A program made the translations under genes and the position numbers. This document shows, piece after piece, positions 1 to 5,578 of a stretch of 10,301 bases of DNA (position 1 is the first letter of the stretch; each line of letters opens with the position of its first letter). The notes under the pieces were generated by a model. It was not told where the DNA came from, did no database searches, and saw nothing but the letters and a program-made list of their open reading frames with translations. Source of the stretch: Bacteroidota bacterium (GTDB lineage: Bacteria; Bacteroidota; Bacteroidia; Flavobacteriales_D; Crocinitomicaceae). The stretch spans positions 1 to 10,301 of the forward strand of contig VGML01000063.1 in NCBI GenBank assembly GCA_016866415.1, in the 5' to 3' direction.

Positions 1-109
1 GATAATTTGTTTCGCTATCATATACTTTTCCTCTGACTGTTTGAGTCGGAACCTGTCCAAAAAGGGACGTTACCAAGCATAAAAAACCAAGAATTAACAA
101 ATTTTTCAT
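1..109 (-). CDS. N-terminus of an exported protein, probably TonB-dependent receptor or carboxypeptidase-regulatory-like domain protein (partial)
   Basis: The gene starts with ATG at 109-107 on the minus strand and runs off the left edge, leaving 36 codons. The start reads MKNLLILGFLCLVTSLFGQ, a typical Bacteroidota signal peptide: KN, then a hydrophobic run ending in FGQ. It is followed by VPTQTVRGKVYDSETN. The pattern TVRGKVYDSET resembles the first beta strand of the carboxypeptidase D regulatory-like domain, which in this phylum begins many SusC/TonB-dependent outer-membrane receptors and other surface proteins. That family call rests on about a dozen residues, so only export is well supported. 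The gene diverges from the thioredoxin-like gene at 233. A possible -7 box lies just upstream at 131-124. Confidence 0.6.
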   Translation of the reverse strand, partial: MKNLLILGFLCLVTSLFGQVPTQTVRGKVYDSETNY

Positions 110-123
110 AAATCAATTTTTAA

Positions 124-131
124 CAAAATTA
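124..131 (-). promoter_or_regulatory. Possible Bacteroidota -7 box for the leftmost gene
   Basis: On the minus strand this reads TAATTTTG, an exact match to TAnnTTTG. The only TTG upstream in the right direction is about 23 nt away, longer than usual. The predicted transcript start would leave a leader of only about 10 nt before the ATG at 109. AT-rich DNA makes chance matches likely. Confidence 0.35.
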
Positions 132-232
132 AGTTTTTTCGTTGATTTACAGTTCAACATTCACTATTTTAAAGTTTTGCACGATTTTTGAAATGTGGAG
201 GAAATATTATTAATTTTAACTAAAATAAACGT

Positions 233-715
233 ATGAAAAGTATCCTATTCTCTGTATTTGCCTTAATTACCCTTGTTTCTTTTTCTCAAAAAGAAGCGTT
301 GACTTGGCATACTGATTTACAAAAGGCTGTATCAATCTCTCAAAAAGAGAAAAAACCCATAATGTTGTTTTTCACAGGAAGCGATTGGTGTGGTTGGTGT
401 CACAAGTTACAAAAAGAAGTTTTTTACCAAGAGGAATTTGTAAAATGGGCCAAAGACAATGTGGTTTTAGTTGAGGTAGATTTTCCAAGCACAAAAGGAG
501 AAGCATATAAAAAGCAGACTGATGAAACACGCCAGCAAAATAACTTATTACAACAACAATTTGCTGTTCGTGGATATCCAACAGTTTGGTTCGTGAAGCC
601 TGAGAAAACAAAAGAAGATAAAGTTAATCTTGATAAGTTAGGTCAAACCGGCTATGTTGCTGGAGGAGCCCAAAATTGGGTGGACGGAGCCATTTCGATT
701 ATTCAGGGCAAATAA
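233..715 (+). CDS. Periplasmic thioredoxin-fold protein with a CGWC active site
   Basis: This 160-residue protein has an N-terminal signal peptide (about residues 1-19, ending SFSQ) and then one thioredoxin-like domain of the Thioredoxin_7 type. The redox motif is W52-C53-G54-W55-C56, preceded by the strand KPIMLFFTGSD. The loop RGYPTVWF supplies the cis-proline expected opposite the active site (P116). Members of this family act as thiol-disulfide reductases or oxidases in the periplasm, probably fed by a membrane DsbD/CcdA-type donor; the client is unknown. The insert between residues 85 and 105 is rich in charged residues and glutamine. The ATG at 233 is chosen because it gives an intact signal peptide; as is usual in this phylum, no Shine-Dalgarno sequence sits at normal spacing. 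The gene ends 2 nt from the converging proC stop, so any terminator for either gene must lie within the other's coding sequence. Confidence 0.85.
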   Translation: MKSILFSVFALITLVSFSQKEALTWHTDLQKAVSISQKEKKPIMLFFTGSDWCGWCHKLQKEVFYQEEFVKWAKDNVVLVEVDFPSTKGEAYKKQTDETRQQNNLLQQQFAVRGYPTVWFVKPEKTKEDKVNLDKLGQTGYVAGGAQNWVDGAISIIQGK

Positions 716-717
716 TC

Positions 718-1542
718 TCAATCTTTTTTTTGAGCCAACTCTTTGGATCTTAACGTTGCTTTTTCTAGTGCACTTAGAATAATCTGATCCAATTCTACAA
801 AATTGAAATAGCTCAACGCCGCCTCGGTTGTGCCACCTTTGGATGCGATTGTATTAATCAGTTCGGACATCATTATTGAATTATTTGCTGCCATTTCAGC
901 ACTACCAATTAGTGTTTGTCGAACCAATATTTCGGCCATTTCTGCGTCCATCCCTAAATTAATTGCTGCATTTTTCATTTGTAGCGTCAAATAAAAGAAG
1001 TAAGCTGGGCCACTTCCGCTAATTGCTGTAACAGAATCTAATAATTCTTCTTTGTCCGTTTTTATAGTTTTTCCAGTAAGGTTTAAAACGAATTCACCAA
1101 ATTCCATTTCCCTTGTAGACAATGAATTGGAAGAGTAATAAACAGTAATTCCTTTTCCGTAGAGTGCGGGCGCATTGGGCATTGCTCGAATGATAAACTC
1201 GTGATTTAAACTCTTTTGCAAAGTTTTAACATTAATGCCCGCCATGATACTGATTACCAAGGCATCTGATTTAATTCGTCCTTCTATTTCTTTACTTAAA
1301 TTATTGAAATCTTGAGGTTTTATGGCAAGCAAAAGTGCATCGGCAGCTTCAATAATTGAGGTTGATACCAATTCAATAGACACAAAATAATCTTTTTTTA
1401 ACTTGTTCTGTTGAATTTCATCTTTTGCAATGAGAACAAGGCTTTTCGGATTAATTTTTCCAGATTTCAAAAGTAATTGAGCGTATATCAAACCCATATT
1501 ACCACAACCAACAATACAAATTTTAACCTGTTTATCAATCAT
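718..1542 (-). CDS. proC: Pyrroline-5-carboxylate reductase
   Basis: ProC catalyses the last step of proline synthesis, NAD(P)H-dependent reduction of 1-pyrroline-5-carboxylate to L-proline, in the cytoplasm. The 274 residues match the usual length. Visible motifs are the Rossmann dinucleotide loop VGCGNMG (11-17), IKPQD (75-79), RAMPNAPALYGKG (119-131), the SGSGPAYFF segment (175-183) and the family signature around LINTIASKGGTTEAAL (228-243). The helical C-terminal dimer domain is complete. The ATG at 1542-1540 overlaps the recX stop by 8 nt (ATGATTGA), which suggests translational coupling and a shared mRNA with recX and rng. It is the last gene of that run; its stop lies 2 nt from the stop of the converging thioredoxin-like gene. 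Confidence 0.95.
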   Translation of the reverse strand: MIDKQVKICIVGCGNMGLIYAQLLLKSGKINPKSLVLIAKDEIQQNKLKKDYFVSIELVSTSIIEAADALLLAIKPQDFNNLSKEIEGRIKSDALVISIMAGINVKTLQKSLNHEFIIRAMPNAPALYGKGITVYYSSNSLSTREMEFGEFVLNLTGKTIKTDKEELLDSVTAISGSGPAYFFYLTLQMKNAAINLGMDAEMAEILVRQTLIGSAEMAANNSIMMSELINTIASKGGTTEAALSYFNFVELDQIILSALEKATLRSKELAQKKD

Positions 1543-1996
1543 TACCCAGGGAACTAATTATTTCATCATATTCAAAACCTTTGGATGTCAAAAAACGAAG
1601 AATTTTCTGCTTTTTAGTCCATTTATCCTTTTCATTAACCAATTCATTTATTTTTCTTTTGACGAGCATATTTAAAATCGAATGATATTCGAGATCATCT
1701 ATTTTACTTAATCCATAGAAAATATGTTCGCTACTCACTTTTTTTTGGATTAATGCCGCTTTAATTTTTAATCTACCCCATTTATTTGACCTTAATTTTC
1801 CAATAGCATATGCTTCAACAAAACGATTTTGATCAAAGAAATTCATTTTCTTTAAATGCGCAAGTACTTCATTGATTTGATTTTCCTCTGCATTGAATGA
1901 AACTAGTTTATTTCGAATCTCAAATTCACATCTTTCTTGATATGCGCAATAGGACTCAAGTTTGGAAATTAACTCAGCAGTATTAGGTTGATTCAT
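1535..1996 (-). CDS. recX: Regulatory protein RecX
   Basis: RecX binds RecA filaments and limits or modulates RecA recombinase activity. The protein is 153 residues, alpha-helical throughout, with the three-helix repeat pattern of the family. Diagnostic stretches are YCAYQERCEFEIRNKL (17-32), MNFFDQNRFVEAYAIGKLRS (51-70) and KWGRLKIKAALIQKK (72-86), which match Bacteroidota RecX closely. The reading frame is open further upstream to 2101, but the start chosen is the ATG at 1996-1994, because it overlaps the rng stop by one base (TAATG) and gives a family-typical N-terminus; the upstream extension would lie inside rng. The 3' end overlaps proC by 8 nt. recA is not in this window, so the link is functional rather than positional. 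Confidence 0.9.
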   Translation of the reverse strand: MNQPNTAELISKLESYCAYQERCEFEIRNKLVSFNAEENQINEVLAHLKKMNFFDQNRFVEAYAIGKLRSNKWGRLKIKAALIQKKVSSEHIFYGLSKIDDLEYHSILNMLVKRKINELVNEKDKWTKKQKILRFLTSKGFEYDEIISSLGND

Positions 1997-3543
1997 TACA
2001 AAGCAATCTCTTCTTTCTCTTTGTTGATAAATGAGTACTGAAGAAGATGATGAGCGGTTATCCCTCGAATAGGAATCCATTTTTTGTACTTGAAAAACCA
2101 TTTAAGTTGCCTGCTCATGACCCCATTTTTGAAATAAGCTTCTAAATACGGATGAACAAGTAAAGTCACATGCTTTTCTTTTCGATCTGTTAAAAGATAA
2201 CTTAAATTATTCTCAATTTCTTCCGCAAACAAAATACTCGCTTGAACTTCGCCACTTCCATTACATGTTGGACATGTTTCAGCCGTTTGAATATCTGTTT
2301 CCGGACGCACGCGTTGGCGAGTTATTTCAATCACGCCAAATTTTGATGGCGGAATTAAATTATGCTTAGCACGATCAGACTCCATGAATTCTTTCATTTT
2401 TTCAAAAAGAATCCGATTGTTTTCTTTATCATGCATGTCAATGAAATCGACACAAACAATCCCTCCCATGTCGCGCAACTGCAAAACGCGTGCTATTTCT
2501 TCGGCGGCTTCAATATTCGTAGCCAGCGCATTGGATTCCTGCCCATCAGCTCCTTTTCGATTTCCGCTGTTGACATCAATCACGTGCATCGCTTCGGTGT
2601 GCTCAATAATTAAATATCCGCCACTCGGTAATGGGACTTTTTTTCCGAAAAGTGTTTTGATTTGTTTGTTTATACCAAATTTTTCAAAAATGTCCAGTTT
2701 ACCATCATACAAACGAACAATCTTTTCTTTTCCAGGAGCAATACTTTGAACGTATTCCTTCATTTCAGAAACGAGACCAGGGTCATTAACGTGAATATTG
2801 GTAAAATCAGCATTTAATAAATCACGAAGAATAGATGTCGTAGTATTCAATTCGCCTAATACTCGCTTCGGTGGTTGACCACCTTTGATATTGGCATGCA
2901 TTGTTTTCCACTTTTCAAGTAGATTTTGTAAATCTTGCTCTAAGTCTAATGTTGATTTATGCTCTGCTACTGTTCGAATAATAACTCCAAAATTCTTAGG
3001 TTTTATCCGATCCATTAATTCCTTTAAACGATCTTTTTCTTCTTGATCTTTGATCTTTTGGCTTACCGAAATTTTATCTGAAAACGGAACCAATACCAAA
3101 TATCTACCCGCAAGAGTAACCTCCGAACAAAGACGAGGCCCTTTGGACGAAATTGGTTCTTTGGCTACCTGAACTAAAATCGGCTGAGAAGATGAAACGA
3201 TATCGTTAATTTTTCCTTCTTTAGGAATATCTTTCTCTAACTTGAAATACATTAAGTCAGCAACATTCTGTTTTCCATTAAGCGTGTCTTTGACAAAACG
3301 GCTTAACGAATTGTATTGTGGACCTAAGTCCAAATAATGTAAAAAAGCGTCTTTTTCATAACCAACGTCTACGAAGGCCGCATTTAAACTTGGAGCTATT
3401 CTTCTAACTCTTCCAAGATAAATGTCACCAACAGCAAAGTCGGAATTCCCTCGCTCTTCGTGTAATTCTATTAATTTTCCGTCGCGCAATAATCCAAGCC
3501 AAATTCCGCTAGATCTTGCGTCTACAACTAACTCGAGATTCAC
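1996..3543 (-). CDS. rng: Ribonuclease G (RNase E/G family)
   Basis: This endoribonuclease, 515 residues, cuts single-stranded AU-rich RNA and matures rRNA 5' ends; in Bacteroidota it is the usual RNase E/G representative. An S1 RNA-binding domain covers roughly residues 38-130 (VGDIYLGRVRRIAPSLNAAF), followed by the 5'-sensor/RNase H-like and DNase I-like parts. The catalytic metal aspartates are D323 (VIDVNSG) and D366 (VDFIDM), equivalent to E. coli RNase E D303 and D346. The zinc-link CPTC is at C424-C427. The long C-terminal degradosome scaffold of RNase E is absent, so G is the better name. The start is GTG at 3543-3541: a TAA two codons upstream closes the frame and no ATG is available. 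It lies downstream of the 30-aa basic gene and of a hairpin, and its stop overlaps the recX start. Confidence 0.95.
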   Translation of the reverse strand: MNLELVVDARSSGIWLGLLRDGKLIELHEERGNSDFAVGDIYLGRVRRIAPSLNAAFVDVGYEKDAFLHYLDLGPQYNSLSRFVKDTLNGKQNVADLMYFKLEKDIPKEGKINDIVSSSQPILVQVAKEPISSKGPRLCSEVTLAGRYLVLVPFSDKISVSQKIKDQEEKDRLKELMDRIKPKNFGVIIRTVAEHKSTLDLEQDLQNLLEKWKTMHANIKGGQPPKRVLGELNTTTSILRDLLNADFTNIHVNDPGLVSEMKEYVQSIAPGKEKIVRLYDGKLDIFEKFGINKQIKTLFGKKVPLPSGGYLIIEHTEAMHVIDVNSGNRKGADGQESNALATNIEAAEEIARVLQLRDMGGIVCVDFIDMHDKENNRILFEKMKEFMESDRAKHNLIPPSKFGVIEITRQRVRPETDIQTAETCPTCNGSGEVQASILFAEEIENNLSYLLTDRKEKHVTLLVHPYLEAYFKNGVMSRQLKWFFKYKKWIPIRGITAHHLLQYSFINKEKEEIAL

Positions 3544-3575
3544 AAGTTAAATTTTAAGATATTTAAACAATGAAA

Positions 3576-3597
3576 GCTCAATGAATATTCACTGAGC
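3576..3597 (-). terminator. Hairpin between the 30-aa basic gene and rng (weak terminator or attenuator)
   Basis: The minus-strand RNA reads GCUCAGUGAA-UA-UUCAUUGAGC. The arms pair along their full length if one G-U wobble is allowed; on the plus strand the same position is an A-C mismatch, so the structure favours minus-strand transcripts. It is followed by UUUCAUUGUUU, an imperfect U tract. It may partly stop transcription after the 30-aa gene while letting some polymerase through into rng, for which I see no clear promoter of its own. Confidence 0.5.
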
Positions 3598-3620
3598 CTC
3601 CTTTTCTTGAAATCAGAAGA

Positions 3621-3713
3621 TTACTTCTTCTTCTTGTGACGATTTTTTCTAAGACGTTTTTTACGCTTGTGAGTAGCCATCTTATGTCTTTTTCTTTTTT
3701 TACCGCTTGGCAT
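3621..3713 (-). CDS. 30-residue highly basic protein, AURKAIP1/Cox24 (mS38/bS22)-like, probable ribosomal protein
   Basis: The gene starts at ATG 3713-3711 and stops with TAA at 3623-3621, giving only 30 residues. It opens MPSGKKRKRH and ends in a run of four lysines; about two thirds of residues are Lys, Arg or His and there is no acidic residue. The pattern KRKRHKMATHKRKKRLRKNRHKKK resembles the short C-terminal domain of mitochondrial mS38 (AURKAIP1/Cox24) and its bacterial relative bS22, a tiny rRNA-binding peptide of the small subunit. Nearly identical peptides are, from memory, common in Bacteroidota, often unannotated. It sits between HU and rng on the same strand, with a good promoter at 3801-3770 and a hairpin at 3597-3576. 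An rRNA-binding role is inferred from composition and family resemblance. A chance ORF is unlikely given the promoter, composition and flanking hairpins. Confidence 0.8.
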   Translation of the reverse strand: MPSGKKRKRHKMATHKRKKRLRKNRHKKKK

Positions 3714-3739
3714 AATATTATGATTTAGTTAATTATCTT

Positions 3740-3770
3740 AAACAAAAAGCACTCCCTAAAAAGGGAGTGC
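3740..3770 (-). terminator. Strong intrinsic terminator downstream of HU
   Basis: On the minus strand the RNA reads GCACUCCC-UUUUUA-GGGAGUGC, a perfect 8-bp GC-rich stem (3770-3763 with 3756-3749), followed directly by UUUUUGUUU (3748-3740). This is a textbook Rho-independent terminator, beginning 36 nt after the HU stop codon. On the plus strand the stem is followed by AAAGG with no U tract, so it works in one direction. It overlaps the promoter of the 30-aa gene. Confidence 0.88.
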
Positions 3771-3801
3771 AAAGGTAAATAAAATTTTCAAAAAAACAAA
3801 A
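3770..3801 (-). promoter_or_regulatory. Bacteroidota promoter for the 30-aa basic gene
   Basis: On the minus strand, TTTTG (3801-3797), then 19 nt, then TACCTTTG (3777-3770) matches the Bacteroidota -33 TTTG and -7 TAnnTTTG consensus at accepted spacing. The expected transcript start is about 4-7 nt downstream, near 3766-3763, inside the first arm of the HU terminator. The leader to the ATG at 3713 would be about 50 nt. Confidence 0.65.
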
Positions 3802-3806
3802 GCTAT

Positions 3807-4097
3807 TTATTTTACCAAAACTTTCTTCTTTACGTCTTCAACAAAAGTCTTTGCTGGTTTAAAAGAAGGGATATTGTGCGCTGGAATTATGATTGTTGTT
3901 TTTTTGGAAATGTTTCGTCCTGTTTTTTCAGCTCTTTCCTTCACAACAAAACTTCCAAAACCTCTTAGATAAACATTTTGCCCTTTTGATAAGGAATTTT
4001 TAATTGAATTCATGAAGGCTTCAACGGCTCTTAGTGCTTCTGCTCTTTCTAGTCCTGTTTCCTCTGCAATGTCTGCAACGATATCTGCTTTAGTCAT
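3807..4097 (-). CDS. hup: HU-family DNA-binding protein
   Basis: HU is a small dimeric nucleoid protein that bends and compacts DNA. The 96 residues fit the family. The N-terminal helical dimer part begins MTKADIVADIAEETGL; RGFGSF (45-50) starts the beta saddle; the DNA-clasping arm runs through EKTGRNISKKTTIIIPAHN and returns with IPSFKPAK (77-83), where the tip proline normally inserts into DNA. The common GRNP is GRNI here, as is usual for flavobacterial HU proteins. The frame stays open upstream to 4139, but the ATG at 4097 is chosen because it matches the family start and because the likely -7 box (4144-4137) overlaps the would-be extension. The gene is divergent from mutY and ends in a strong hairpin terminator. 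HU genes are usually highly expressed. Confidence 0.93.
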   Translation of the reverse strand: MTKADIVADIAEETGLERAEALRAVEAFMNSIKNSLSKGQNVYLRGFGSFVVKERAEKTGRNISKKTTIIIPAHNIPSFKPAKTFVEDVKKKVLVK

Positions 4098-4102
4098 ATT
4101 AG

Positions 4103-4131
4103 TTTGTTTTAAGTTACAATTTATAGTTTTG
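4103..4131 (+). promoter_or_regulatory. Promoter for mutY
   Basis: TTTG (4103-4106), 17 nt, then TAGTTTTG (4124-4131) matches TTTG-N17-TAnnTTTG. The predicted start near 4136 gives a leader of about 60 nt before the ATG at 4199. It interleaves with the HU promoter on the other strand. Confidence 0.5.
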
Positions 4132-4136
4132 GACTG

Positions 4137-4144
4137 CAAAAATA
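4137..4144 (-). promoter_or_regulatory. -7 box of the HU promoter
   Basis: On the minus strand this reads TATTTTTG, an exact TAnnTTTG match. The transcript would start near 4132, about 35 nt before the HU ATG at 4097. No clean TTTG lies at the expected upstream spacing, so only half of the promoter is convincing. Confidence 0.45.
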
Positions 4145-4198
4145 ATCGTTCCGAAATATATTTAATACTTTTCTGTTAATTTTTGCAGAGATTTGTAG

Positions 4199-5233
4199 AT
4201 GAAACAATTTCAAACAAGTTTGGTTCGATGGTATGAAGAAAAAAAAAGAAAGCTTCCTTGGCGAGAGACAAAAGATCCTTATCTCATTTGGTTGAGTGAA
4301 ATTATATTGCAGCAAACTCGTGTCGATCAAGGACTTAATTATTATTTAAAATTCAAAGCGACTTTTCCCTCTATTCAAGATTTAGCCAAAGCAGATGAAA
4401 TGGAAGTTTTAAATCTATGGAAAGGATTGGGATATTACAGTCGAGCTCGAAATTTGCATGCAACTGCTAAACTAATAATGGATAATTATCATGGACAATT
4501 TCCTTCTTCATATGAGGAAATCATAAAACTTAAAGGAATTGGTTCTTATACTGCCGCGGCAATTTCCTCATTCGCATACGGTGAAGCAAAAGCAGTATTA
4601 GATGGAAATGTATTTCGAGTTTTAAGTCGCATATTCAATTTAAACACTCCCATCGATTCTGCTCTTGGAAAAAAGGAATTTCAAGAACTAGCAAATGAAC
4701 TGCTCGACATTGAAAACCCTGCTCAACACAACCAAGCTATTATGGAATTTGGGGCAATTCAGTGCGTACCTTTAAATCCAAAATGCCATCAATGTCCGCT
4801 TGATTTTATGTGTGAAGCAAAGGCCAAGAATTCGGTAAAGCAGTTACCTGTTAAAATGGGGAAGACTAAAATCACCAACAAATATTTTGTATTTCAAATT
4901 TTCAAAAATGAAGGAAAAGTTCTTTTGGAACGACGAACAAATTCAGGTATTTGGAAAAATATGTTCCAATTTCCGTTAATTGAATTTAAAGATGCGAATG
5001 AAAAGAGGGCCTTCATTAAAAACTATAAATACGAATACGTTTCAAGTGAGGTAAAACATGTTTTAAGTCATCAACATTTATATTGCCACTTTATTTTTAT
5101 TGAAGGGTTTAAAAAAAGTAACTTCACTCAGCAATTTTGGGTCAGTAAAGAGGAAATTTCAAATTATCCTGTGCCCCGAGTAATTGAAAAGTACATTGAG
5201 GAAAATAGTGAACTAATTTTCAATCATCACTAG
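4199..5233 (+). CDS. mutY: A/G-specific adenine DNA glycosylase
   Basis: MutY removes adenine mispaired with 8-oxoguanine or guanine, starting base-excision repair of oxidative damage. The 344 residues match the family. PWRETKDPYLIWLSEIILQQ (20-39) carries the catalytic glutamate E34; the helix-hairpin-helix is LKGIGSYTAAAI (111-122); the catalytic aspartate is D135 in VLDGNVFRV. The iron-sulfur loop is complete, with C189, C196, C199 and C205 in the exact C-x6-C-x2-C-x5-C spacing. The C-terminal part from about residue 228 (VFQIF...KVLLERR...MFQFPL) is the NUDIX-like domain that reads 8-oxoguanine. The ATG at 4199 fits the family N-terminus. It is divergent from HU, an arrangement common in Flavobacteriia. 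Nothing is missing. Confidence 0.96.
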   Translation: MKQFQTSLVRWYEEKKRKLPWRETKDPYLIWLSEIILQQTRVDQGLNYYLKFKATFPSIQDLAKADEMEVLNLWKGLGYYSRARNLHATAKLIMDNYHGQFPSSYEEIIKLKGIGSYTAAAISSFAYGEAKAVLDGNVFRVLSRIFNLNTPIDSALGKKEFQELANELLDIENPAQHNQAIMEFGAIQCVPLNPKCHQCPLDFMCEAKAKNSVKQLPVKMGKTKITNKYFVFQIFKNEGKVLLERRTNSGIWKNMFQFPLIEFKDANEKRAFIKNYKYEYVSSEVKHVLSHQHLYCHFIFIEGFKKSNFTQQFWVSKEEISNYPVPRVIEKYIEENSELIFNHH

Positions 5234-5350
5234 CCCATCCTATTGTGAATTAATATATTTGAACTGTAAATAAAGTTCAACTTGTTGAGCTATTGAATAA
5301 TAACCAATTAAACTTCTAACTCACAAGGTTGGAATTTAATATTTTCAATT
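5234..5350. other. Intergenic stretch between mutY and the YigZ relic
   Basis: No gene is visible here. The only structure is a 6-bp inverted repeat TTGAAC-N10-GTTCAA (5259-5280), with no U tract after it on either strand. It could be a weak terminator for mutY, but this is not convincing. Confidence 0.4.
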
Positions 5351-5521
5351 GTGTATAGTTTCAGAATAGTAAAAAAAGTTGGAACAGGACTCTACAAGGA
5401 AAAAGGGTCTAAGTTTCTTGGATTTGCATTTCCCTGTTCTTCCGAAGAGGAAGCAAAAAAGAAATTAATCGAGCTTCGAAAGGAACACCATTTGACTGTT
5501 CATGTTTGTTGTGCTTTTTGA
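5351..5521 (+). pseudogene. yigZ: Truncated YigZ/IMPACT (UPF0029) family relic
   Basis: From a GTG at 5351 the frame reads 56 codons to TGA at 5519-5521. The peptide begins VYSFRIVKKVGTGLYKEKGS and continues KFLGFAFPCSSEEEAKKKL, ending RKEHHLTVHVCCAF. This matches the N-terminal third of YigZ/IMPACT proteins, where G-SKF, EEEIK..L..LRKEHH and ARHHCYAF are conserved. A normal protein is about 200 residues; here the DDGEPSGTAG core and the ferredoxin-like C-terminal domain are gone. The codon after CCAF is TGA where the family usually has an arginine, consistent with CGA to TGA; the next residues (FGSK) still look like the family before similarity fades about 15 codons on. No ATG opens the frame, and upstream it closes at TAA 5309-5311. 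YigZ is widespread and of uncertain role. A short functional peptide is possible but less likely. Confidence 0.65.
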
Positions 5522-5578
5522 TTTGGTTCAAAGCTAGCATTACAATTACGTATTCTTAGTTATTTATAATTTTACAAT

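Noticed and set aside
141..158. GTTGA...TCAAC inverted repeat, sharing the 13-mer TTGAACTGTAAAT (in inverted orientation) with the repeat at 5259-5271
   Set aside because: The shared word is short and AT-rich; one such match is expected by chance in 10 kb when both strands are compared. Arms are only 5-6 bp.
187..218. TTTG-N20-TAATTTTA upstream of the thioredoxin-like gene, and a GGAGG at 197-201
   Set aside because: The -7 box lacks the final G and would leave a leader of about 10 nt; the GGAGG is about 30 nt from the ATG, too far to be its ribosome-binding site.
1997..2101. Upstream extension of the recX reading frame (35 codons)
   Set aside because: It lies entirely inside the end of rng, has no family similarity and a Ser/Arg-rich composition; the ATG at 1996 overlapping the rng stop gives a normal RecX N-terminus.
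2362..2749. Two plus-strand open frames opposite rng
   Set aside because: They are antisense shadows of a well-supported conserved gene, with no signal, domain or promoter.
4121..4330. Minus-strand frame of 69 codons over the mutY start
   Set aside because: It overlaps both the divergent promoters and the conserved start of mutY, and the peptide shows no recognisable pattern.
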